This document shows, piece after piece, positions 1-5,290 of a DNA stretch of 5,290 nt. The stretch's first letter is position 1, and each line of letters starts with the position of its first letter. The stretch comes from CAIOSQ01 sp044359885 (GTDB taxonomy: Bacteria > Pseudomonadota > Alphaproteobacteria > CACIAM-22H2): assembly GCA_044359885.1 (NCBI GenBank), contig JBIKLI010000307.1, positions 1 through 5,290 of the forward strand, written 5' to 3'. Under the pieces are notes generated by a model that was given only the letters and a program-made list of their open reading frames with translations, searched no databases and was not told where the DNA came from. A program made the position numbers and the translations under genes.

Positions 1-2341
1 TGGACAGGCGCGCGCCGGCGACGCCCACCTGGAAGTCGAGTCCGACCTCGAGCACGGCATTGCGCAGGCCGCTGGCGTCCAGCGTCTCGGCGATGATGCG
101 CCCGACGCGGGCTTCCGCGCGCGCGATGCCATAGGCTGGCTTGCCGAACAGGATGTTGTCCTGGATCGTGGCCGCGGCGTTGTAGCGATCCGGATCGAAG
201 AACGCGACGCCGGCGCCGATGGCGCCACGCAGCTCGGCACGCGCGGCCAGGATCCGCGCCTTGAGCTGTTCGTCGATCACGCCCAGACGATGGCGCGCAT
301 CGACCAGCCTGAAGGGCAGCGACAGCAATCGCTGGCGGTCGGCGCCCTGGGGCTCGGTCCCCTCGCCGACGCGCTTCAGCAGGCTGGGCAGCTCGGCCAG
401 TTCGTCGGCGGTCAGGAAGCTGTACTGCTCGAACAACTCGTGACCGTCGGGCAGGTCGGCGAAGATCTCGGTCATGGTCTCGGCGACCTGACGGCCGGCG
501 GCGATCAGCAGCGGCGTCAGCCCGACCCGGTCGAGCACCGCCACGACCGCGGCATTTGCGGCCAGCGCGTCGATCTCGAACGCCGGCTCGAGCGGCGTGC
601 CGAACAGCAGGTTCTCGGCGATCGAGGCGTTGGTGTTGTAGGCCTGCGGATCGAAGCGCTCCACCAGTCCGCGCAGATCGGGTTCCTCCAGACGTGCGGC
701 CAGCGCGGCGCGCGCGGCGAGGATGGCGGCGGCGCGGGCCGGCTGGCGGTCCGGATCGATCCGGCCGCGCAGGCCCAGAGTGTAGATGTCTTCCGAAAGA
801 TCGACCTTGGCGAGAAGCTGGAGCAGCCGCGCATCGATCTCGGCCGGCGTGTCCACGCCCGCTGCCTGGAGATCGACCCAGTCGGCCTCGTGGTCGAGAT
901 CGCTGTTCCCCGCCCGCCGCGCCTCGGCGACGGCGGCCAGCCGCTTGCGCGCAGCGGCGTCGTCGCGCTTGGCTGGCCGGATGGGGCGCTGCTTCAGCCC
1001 GTAGAAGAGATTGTCGCGCACGCTGGCCGAGAAGATATAGGCCGACGGCCCGACATAGCCGAGCCGGGCCCCGAGGACCGCTTCGTTGATGGAGGCCAGA
1101 TCCTTGTCGCCCCAGACCACGCGCCCGGCGCTGGGCGGCGTCAGCCGGGCCAGCACCTGGGCGAAGACCTCCTTCCCGCCGCCAGCCTCGCCGGTGACGG
1201 CGACCCGGCCGGTCGCGGGCAGCTCGAGCGAGACGTTCTCCAGCTGGCGCAGGCCGGTCTCGTCGACGACGCCGACACCGGTCAGCCGCATCGGGCCCGA
1301 CAGGGATCCGGGCGCGCCGTCCACGTGGTCCTGCAGACCCGGCTCGATCATGTTTTCGGGCCGGAACTGCTCCGTCACCTGTTCGTACTTGATCTTGATG
1401 TCGGCGGTCTGCTGGTACCAGTCGAGCAGCTCCTTCCACGGCGCCGACATGTCCTTGTTCGCGGTCAGCGCGGCGGTCAGCGCGCCCACCGTCAGGTCGC
1501 CCTGGATGACCAGATAGCCGCCGATCGAGTAGAACATCAGCGGCGCCAGCTGGTTCAGGAAGTTGTTCAGGAACTTGACGAAACCCTTGCGCTGGTAGAT
1601 CTCGAACCGGATCTCGAAGATCCGGCCGAAGAGGTCGGCGAAATGCGCCCGCTCGTAGGCGATCGTCCCGTGGGCGCGGACCTCCTGGACGCCGCCGATC
1701 GTCTCGCCGATCCGCTCCGACAGCCGCCGCACCGCCTTGACCCGCTGCTTGCCCAGCTGGTTGATCCGCTTCTGCAGCTTCGGGATCAGATAGGCCTGGA
1801 TCGGGTAGAGCGAGATCGCGGCCAGCCCCATCAGCGGGTTCTGGATGAACAGGAACAGGACGATGGTCCCCAGCGTGCCCAGCTGGATCAGCGGCTGGGC
1901 GAAGGCGTCGCCCATGTAACCGCCGATCGGCTCGACCTCCGAGGTGACCATCGGGATCATCTCGGCCGCCGAGACCTTCCGGAAATGCGGCAGCGGGAAC
2001 CGCAGGATCCGGCTGACCAGCTCGTAGCGCAGGCGGCGCAGCAGCCGCTCCCCCAGCCTGCCCTTCAGGGTGTTGAGGTACTGCTTGACCCCGCCATTGA
2101 CCAGCACCGCGACCAGGAAGGCGGCGCAGAGCAGGAACAGATATCCGACCTGGCTCAGCGAGACGCCCATCACCTCCGTCGGCCAGGTCATCCCCTTGCC
2201 GACGATCGCCTGATTGACGATCGTCTTGGGAATGTCGAGGGCGAGGTAGTAGAGCGGCAGCGACCCGAGCGTCAGCGCGATGAGGAACAGGGTCTCCGCA
2301 CGCGCGTGTCGCAGGACGAAGCGATGGATGGTCTTTTCCAT
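1..2341 (-). CDS. ABC exporter, fused membrane and ATPase domains, with expanded ATPase domain (3' end outside window)
   Basis: Inner-membrane ABC exporter half-transporter of the type I (MsbA-like) fold; substrate unknown. From the ATG at 2341-2339 the frame stays open for 780 codons to the window edge. An in-frame TGA at 2398-2396 and the lack of an upstream ATG/GTG/TTG fix the start, though its ribosome site is weak. Hydrophobic stretches near residues 17-36, 66-84, 151-167, 169-187 and 262-282 are membrane helices. The cytoplasmic helices between them include an exporter-type segment near 205-224 (RLSERIGETIGGVQEVRAHG). The ATPase domain starts near 350. Walker A is G384-EAGGG-K390-E391, with Glu replacing the usual Ser/Thr. 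Three Q-loop/helical-subdomain modules follow (430-529, 563-621, 715-773). The signature begins only at 779-780 (LS, last visible residues). Walker B and the H-loop are outside, so ATPase competence cannot be judged. Already far longer than the usual ~600 residues. Divergent from a glycosyltransferase operon. Family certain; function unknown. Confidence 0.93.
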   Translation of the reverse strand, partial: MEKTIHRFVLRHARAETLFLIALTLGSLPLYYLALDIPKTIVNQAIVGKGMTWPTEVMGVSLSQVGYLFLLCAAFLVAVLVNGGVKQYLNTLKGRLGERLLRRLRYELVSRILRFPLPHFRKVSAAEMIPMVTSEVEPIGGYMGDAFAQPLIQLGTLGTIVLFLFIQNPLMGLAAISLYPIQAYLIPKLQKRINQLGKQRVKAVRRLSERIGETIGGVQEVRAHGTIAYERAHFADLFGRIFEIRFEIYQRKGFVKFLNNFLNQLAPLMFYSIGGYLVIQGDLTVGALTAALTANKDMSAPWKELLDWYQQTADIKIKYEQVTEQFRPENMIEPGLQDHVDGAPGSLSGPMRLTGVGVVDETGLRQLENVSLELPATGRVAVTGEAGGGKEVFAQVLARLTPPSAGRVVWGDKDLASINEAVLGARLGYVGPSAYIFSASVRDNLFYGLKQRPIRPAKRDDAAARKRLAAVAEARRAGNSDLDHEADWVDLQAAGVDTPAEIDARLLQLLAKVDLSEDIYTLGLRGRIDPDRQPARAAAILAARAALAARLEEPDLRGLVERFDPQAYNTNASIAENLLFGTPLEPAFEIDALAANAAVVAVLDRVGLTPLLIAAGRQVAETMTEIFADLPDGHELFEQYSFLTADELAELPSLLKRVGEGTEPQGADRQRLLSLPFRLVDARHRLGVIDEQLKARILAARAELRGAIGAGVAFFDPDRYNAAATIQDNILFGKPAYGIARAEARVGRIIAETLDASGLRNAVLEVGLDFQVGVAGARLS
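143..199 (-). other. Q-loop module copy 3 in the ABC exporter ATPase domain
   Basis: Residues 715-733 read FDPDRYNAAATIQDNILFG. The preceding helix at 693-706 (LKARILAARAELRG) parallels the one before copy 2. The following helix keeps L754-x3-G758-L759-x7-G767 and leads through VGVAGARLS into the start of the ABC signature at the window edge. By position this copy occupies the place of the functional Q-loop/helical subdomain, yet Pro717 stands at the Gln position. Confidence 0.88.
599..655 (-). other. Q-loop module copy 2 in the ABC exporter ATPase domain
   Basis: Residues 563-581 read FDPQAYNTNASIAENLLFG and align without gaps to copies 1 and 3 over 19 positions (Pro565, Tyr568, Ala572, Ile574, Asn577 and Gly581 match copy 3 exactly). 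A helix at 535-547 (ARAAAILAARAAL) precedes it and resembles the helix before copy 3. The helix after it keeps L603-x3-G607-L608-x7-G616. A further stretch of about 75 residues (621-692) has no recognisable ABC motif and no signature follows it. Confidence 0.85.
998..1054 (-). other. Q-loop module copy 1 in the ABC exporter ATPase domain
   Basis: Residues 430-448 read VGPSAYIFSASVRDNLFYG, the segment that in MsbA-type ATPases contains the Q-loop and the following Asn-containing turn. Pro432 sits where the Q-loop Gln is expected. A downstream helix near 505-523 has the pattern L510-x3-D514-L515-x7-G523, shared by all three modules. About 62 residues separate the core Gly448 from Leu510, against 21-22 in the other copies, so this copy carries a charged, Ala/Arg-rich insertion of about 40 residues (450-500). 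No LSGGQ-like signature follows it. Confidence 0.85.
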
Positions 2342-2538
2342 GGTCCGAACCAGAGCCCCCTGACCGGCCGACAGGTTAGACCCGCCCGCCAGCCGTCACA
2401 ACCGCCACGGCACCCCGCCACGCAGGATCCGGCCCGGGAGCCGCTCCCGATGGCCCGGGGGCGGCACCCTGGTGACTTGCGCCCGCCGACGCGCTATTCC
2501 TTCCACCCGGATAGGGGCACAGGAACGGGCATAAGAGC
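2342..2538. promoter_or_regulatory. Divergent intergenic region between ABC exporter and glycosyltransferase operon
   Basis: These 197 bases lie between the two divergent start codons, so promoters for both directions are expected here or just inside the genes. I could not find a convincing -35/-10 pair on either strand. The best plus-strand fragments (TTGCGC at 2477-2482 and TATTCC at 2495-2500) are only 12 bases apart, too close for a sigma-70 promoter. Purine-rich AGGAAC at 2521-2526 is the nearest Shine-Dalgarno-like stretch to the plus-strand gene. The region also holds the inverted repeat at 2431-2459. Its role is inferred from gene orientation only. Confidence 0.45.
2431..2459. repeat. 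GC-rich inverted/direct repeat in the divergent intergenic region
   Basis: CGGGAG (2435-2440) and CTCCCG (2444-2449) form a perfect 6-bp stem with a 3-base loop. The octamer GGCCCGGG occurs at 2431-2438 and again at 2452-2459; its CCCGGG core is self-complementary, so a second, competing pairing of the outer arms is possible. It could be an operator or a leader hairpin, or chance in GC-rich DNA. There is no T-tract, and a terminator makes little sense between divergent genes. Confidence 0.35.
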
Positions 2539-3783
2539 TTGGCGACCGGACATCCCGGCACCCCGCGGACGGGGCCGCGCATACTCATCTATTCGCACGA
2601 CACGATGGGCCTCGGCCATCTGCGGCGCTGTCGGACGATCGCCCATTTCCTGGTCGAGCAGAACAAGGACCTTTCGGTCCTGATCATCTCGGGTTCGCCG
2701 ATCATCGGCAGCTTCGACTTCAAGGCGCGCGTCGACTTCGTGCGCGTGCCCGGCGTCATCAAGCTGCGCAACGGCGAGTACACCTCGCTCAACCTTCACC
2801 TCGACATTCGCGAGACGCTGGCGATCCGCGCCTCGATCATCCGGCATACCGCCGCGGCGTTCGCGCCCGACCTGTTCCTGGTCGACAAGGAACCCCTCGG
2901 GTTGCGCGGCGAGGTCGCGTCCACCCTGGCGATGCTGAAGGCCAAGGGGGTGCCGCTTGTCCTGGGCCTGCGCGACGTCATGGACGATCCCGCGCTGCTC
3001 GAACCGGAGTGGAAGCGCAAGAACGTGCTGCCGGCGCTGCGCGACCTCTATGACGCGATCTGGATCTATGGCCTGCCGCAGATCTGCGATCCGCTGGCCG
3101 GCATCACCTTGCCCAAGAGCGTCAAGCGCAAGATCAGCTACACCGGCTATCTGCGGCGCAGCGTCCCGGCCTCGGTCAAGGTCGATCCGCTCGAAGGATT
3201 CAGCGGCGCGCCCTATGTGCTGGTGACGCCGGGCGGCGGCGGCGACGGCGAGGCGCTGATCGACTGGGTGCTGCGCGCCTACGAGAGCGACGCGGGCCTG
3301 CCCCACAATGCGCTCATCGTCTTCGGTCCCTTCATGCAGCCCGAACTGCAGGCCGAGTTCATGCAGCGCGTCGAACGGCTGGATCGCGTCCGCGCCCTGA
3401 CCTTCGACACCCGGCTGGAGACGCTGATGGTCGGCGCCGCCGGCGTGGTCGCGATGGGCGGCTACAACACCTTCTGCGAGATCCTGTCCTTCGACAAGCG
3501 CGCCATCCTGGTGCCGCGCACCGCGCCACGGCTGGAGCAGTCCATCCGCGCCCAGCAGGCCCAGGAAATCGGCCTCGTGCGCATGCTGGCCGCCGACGGG
3601 GCCCGCGACACCCGCGCGATGGTCTCGGCGCTGCGTGCCCTGCCCTTCCAGCCGGTGCCCTCCGAGGTGGTCGTGCCCGGACTGCTCGACGGGCTCGGCA
3701 ATGTCGGGCGGCTCGCCGCGCGCTGGCTCGACGAGAAGCCGCGCCTGCTGGCGCGGCCGCGCCTCGCCTTCTCGCGCGGCTGA
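2539..3783 (+). CDS. MurG/GT28-like glycosyltransferase, COG4671 type
   Basis: Predicted cytoplasmic GT-B glycosyltransferase of 414 residues, with no signal peptide or membrane helix. The N-terminal domain opens with a beta strand and glycine loop (ILIYSHDTMGLGHLRR, 15-30), as in MurG-like enzymes. An acidic DKEPLG..GE motif lies at 116-125. The C-terminal domain has a strand-loop TPGGGGDGE (230-238), then MGGYNTFCEIL (306-316) and VPR...EQ..RA (325-338), which match the nucleotide-sugar binding part of the GT28 C-domain. Donor and acceptor are not predictable; the COG4671 assignment is by recognition, not search. The start must be TTG at 2539: the frame closes at TAG 2512-2514, there is no ATG/GTG before the essential first strand, and the first ATG (Met23) lies inside the glycine loop. 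AGGAAC lies 12 bases upstream. First gene of a probable three-glycosyltransferase operon; the next gene begins 22 bases after its TGA. Confidence 0.9.
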   Translation: MATGHPGTPRTGPRILIYSHDTMGLGHLRRCRTIAHFLVEQNKDLSVLIISGSPIIGSFDFKARVDFVRVPGVIKLRNGEYTSLNLHLDIRETLAIRASIIRHTAAAFAPDLFLVDKEPLGLRGEVASTLAMLKAKGVPLVLGLRDVMDDPALLEPEWKRKNVLPALRDLYDAIWIYGLPQICDPLAGITLPKSVKRKISYTGYLRRSVPASVKVDPLEGFSGAPYVLVTPGGGGDGEALIDWVLRAYESDAGLPHNALIVFGPFMQPELQAEFMQRVERLDRVRALTFDTRLETLMVGAAGVVAMGGYNTFCEILSFDKRAILVPRTAPRLEQSIRAQQAQEIGLVRMLAADGARDTRAMVSALRALPFQPVPSEVVVPGLLDGLGNVGRLAARWLDEKPRLLARPRLAFSRG

Positions 3784-3805
3784 CGCCGCGCGGGATCCGG
3801 CGCGC

Positions 3806-5050
3806 ATGGGCGGAACCATCGCCGTCGTCGTCAAGGGATGGCCGCGGCTGAGCGAGACCTTCGTCGCGCAGGAACTGGTGGCGCTGGAACGGCTCGGGCT
3901 GCGGCTCGCCCTGTTCTCGCTGCGACGCCCCACCGACCGCCGGACGCATGAGATCGCGGGCAGGCTGGCGGCGCCGGTGAATTACCTGCCCGAATACCTG
4001 CATCACGACCCGGCCCGGGTGGGGCGAGGCTGGCGCATCGCCCGCCGGCTTCCCGGCTACGCCGCGGCGCGCGCGATCTGGCTCGCCGACCTGGCGCGCG
4101 ACCGCACGCCGAATCGGGTGCGCCGCTTCGGCCAGGCGCTGGCGATGGCCGCCGAGCTGCCGGGCGATGTCGGCCATGTGCACGCGCATTTCCTCCACAC
4201 CCCGGCCTCGGTCGCGCGCTACGCGGCCGCCATGCGCGGCCTGCCCTGGAGCGTCTCGGCGCACGCCAGGGACATCTGGACGACGCCCGACTGGGAGAAG
4301 CGCGAGAAGCTGGCCGCGGCGCGCTGGGCGGTCACCTGCACGCGCGCCGGCGCGGCGCATCTGGACGCGCTGGCGCCTGGCAAGACCCGCTACGCGCCGC
4401 ATGGCATCGATCTGACGCGCTTTCCCTTCTGCCCCGACCTGCCGTCGCCGCGCGACGGACGCGATCCCGCCGATCCGGTGATCGTCGGTTCGGTCGGGCG
4501 CGCGGTGGAGAAGAAGGGCTACGACGACCTGCTCGCCGCGCTGGCGCGTCTGCCGTCGTCGCTGCACTGGCGCTTCGTGCATATCGGCGGCGGCCCGCTC
4601 GGGCCCGCGCTGGCCGCGCAGGCCCGGCAACTGGGCATCGCCGACCGGATCGAGTGGCGCGGCCCGCGGACCCAGGACGAGGTTCTGGCGCTGCTGCGCG
4701 CGAGCGACGTCTTCGTCCTCGCCTCGCGCGTCGCCGCGGACGGCGATCGCGACGGGCTTCCGAATGTCGTGCTCGAGGCGATGAGCCAGCGCCGCGCCGT
4801 GCTGGCGACCGCGGCCGCCAGCATCCCCGAGGCGCTGACCGACGGGATCGACGGCGCGCTGGTGCCGCCGCGCGATCCCGCGGCGCTCGCCGGCCGGCTT
4901 GCGGCGCTGATCGGCGATCCCGCGCTGCGCGGCAGGCTGGGCGCCGCCGCAGCCGAGACCGTGCGGCGCGACTTCGACTTCGCGCGCTGCATCGGCGCCA
5001 TCGCCGCGGCCTTCGCCGGGGACGGGCGGGACGGCCGCGCGGCCGCCTGA
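3806..5050 (+). CDS. GT4-family glycosyltransferase (WcaL/exopolysaccharide type)
   Basis: Probable retaining GT-B glycosyltransferase of 414 residues that adds a sugar from a nucleotide donor to a growing surface glycan; cytoplasmic or membrane-associated. The N-domain begins with a strand and the PRLSETFVAQEL motif (13-24) seen in colanic-acid and exopolysaccharide transferases. HVHAHF (124-129), SAHARDIW (151-158) and PHGID (198-202) follow. The C-domain has VGRAVEKKGYDDLL (230-243), GGGPL (261-265) and D316-GLPNVVL-E324. That last motif is the family's E-x7-E nucleotide-sugar motif with Asp as its first acid. I chose ATG 3806 because it starts directly at the first beta strand, 22 bases after the preceding stop; GGGA at 3792-3795 is a weak ribosome site. 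A longer in-frame start at 3635 would add 57 Arg/Ser/Pro-rich residues, which are only a shadow of the upstream gene. The stop overlaps the next start (TGATG). Substrate unknown. Confidence 0.92.
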   Translation: MGGTIAVVVKGWPRLSETFVAQELVALERLGLRLALFSLRRPTDRRTHEIAGRLAAPVNYLPEYLHHDPARVGRGWRIARRLPGYAAARAIWLADLARDRTPNRVRRFGQALAMAAELPGDVGHVHAHFLHTPASVARYAAAMRGLPWSVSAHARDIWTTPDWEKREKLAAARWAVTCTRAGAAHLDALAPGKTRYAPHGIDLTRFPFCPDLPSPRDGRDPADPVIVGSVGRAVEKKGYDDLLAALARLPSSLHWRFVHIGGGPLGPALAAQARQLGIADRIEWRGPRTQDEVLALLRASDVFVLASRVAADGDRDGLPNVVLEAMSQRRAVLATAAASIPEALTDGIDGALVPPRDPAALAGRLAALIGDPALRGRLGAAAAETVRRDFDFARCIGAIAAAFAGDGRDGRAAA

Positions 5051-5290
5051 TGCGCATCGCGTTCTACGCGCCGCTGAAGCCGCCCGACCATCCGGTCCCC
5101 AGCGGCGATCGCCGCATGGCTCAGCTGCTGATGACGGCGCTGGCGGCGCGGGGCCACGCGGTACATCTGGCAGCGCGGCTGCGTAGCCGGGACGGGGATG
5201 GCGATCCCCGGCGCCAGCAGCGCCTCGCGGCGCTCGGCGCATGGCTCGCGCGGCGACTGGCCGCCCGTTATGCGGCCGCCGCGCCGCAGG
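5050..5290 (+). CDS. Glycosyltransferase, GT-B N-terminal part (3' end outside window)
   Basis: The first 80 codons of a third glycosyltransferase run off the right edge. ATG 5050-5052 overlaps the preceding TGA by one base, which suggests translational coupling and the same operon. The protein opens with MRIAFYAPLKPPDHPVPSGD: a first beta strand, then a P-x-SGDRRMA loop (15-24) and helix (LLMTALAARGHAVHLAAR), typical of the N-terminal Rossmann domain of GT4-type enzymes. A polar, Arg/Asp-rich stretch (44-57) follows, then an Ala/Arg-rich helix. No catalytic or donor-binding motif is visible because those lie in the missing C-terminal half. Glycosyltransferase is the likely call from N-terminal pattern and context; the exact family and sugar cannot be stated. 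Confidence 0.8.
   Translation, partial: MRIAFYAPLKPPDHPVPSGDRRMAQLLMTALAARGHAVHLAARLRSRDGDGDPRRQQRLAALGAWLARRLAARYAAAAPQ

Noticed and set aside
1..1054. The extra length of the ABC ATPase domain as a frameshift, a gene fusion or a decayed second ATPase domain.
   Set aside because: The frame is open throughout, the repeats are all in phase and keep the same pattern, and no second Walker A appears before copies 2 or 3. Internal module repetition fits better.
2477..2500. A sigma-70-like promoter for the glycosyltransferase operon (TTGCGC ... TATTCC).
   Set aside because: The spacing of 12 bases is too short and neither hexamer matches well; not listed as a promoter.
290..2683. A 797-codon open frame on the plus strand opposite the ABC exporter.
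   Set aside because: The translation is rich in Arg, Gln, Asp and Gly with no domain, while the opposite strand gives a clear ABC exporter. Long antisense frames are expected opposite genes with strong G/C third-position bias.
3635..3805. Possible 57-residue N-terminal extension of the second glycosyltransferase from an in-frame ATG at 3635.
   Set aside because: It would overlap the previous gene by 149 bases, and the added residues are a frame-shifted reading of that gene. The GT-B first strand starts right after Met at 3806.
2494..3933. A 479-codon minus-strand open frame opposite the first glycosyltransferase.
   Set aside because: Same antisense artefact: no recognisable domain, and it crosses the boundaries of two convincing plus-strand genes.
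5033..5044. A 12-bp perfect palindrome (GGCCGCGCGGCC) just before the start of the last gene.
   Set aside because: It lies within the Ala/Arg codons of the preceding gene's C-terminus and consists only of G and C; such palindromes arise often by chance at this base composition.
3359..5242. A 627-codon minus-strand open frame opposite the second and third glycosyltransferases.
   Set aside because: Low-complexity Arg/Ala/Pro-rich translation with no motif; the plus strand carries clear glycosyltransferase domains.

Overview
The window is GC-rich DNA with strong G/C third-position bias and tightly packed genes. It looks like a chromosome segment from a high-GC proteobacterium. Protein style suggests an alphaproteobacterium (Rhodospirillales/Rhizobiales-like), but that is inference because no rRNA or other marker is present. 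I see no tRNA, rRNA, CRISPR, insertion sequence or phage gene.

Layout: the left 2.34 kb (1-2341) is one minus-strand gene whose 3' end lies beyond the left edge. It encodes an ABC exporter half-transporter with its membrane domain fused to its ATPase domain. A 197-base intergenic region (2342-2538) separates it from a divergent plus-strand cluster. That cluster holds three glycosyltransferase genes in a row: a MurG/GT28-like protein of the COG4671 type (2539-3783, TTG start), a GT4-type glycosyltransferase (3806-5050), and the first 80 codons of a third GT-B-type glycosyltransferase (5050 to the right edge). Spacing of 22 bases and then a 1-base TGATG overlap points to one operon.

How they may work together: three glycosyltransferases in sequence suggest assembly of a surface glycan or glycolipid (exopolysaccharide, LPS-like or lipid-linked oligosaccharide). 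The divergent ABC exporter could move a lipid-linked or other envelope product. The link between exporter and glycosyltransferases rests only on gene order.

The most unusual object is the ABC exporter. Its ATPase domain carries three tandem, gaplessly alignable copies of the Q-loop and following helical-subdomain segment, where an ordinary ABC ATPase has one. All three copies have proline where the Q-loop glutamine is expected, and the Walker A motif ends in Lys-Glu rather than Lys-Ser/Thr. The signature motif begins only after the third copy, exactly at the window edge, so Walker B and the H-loop are not visible.
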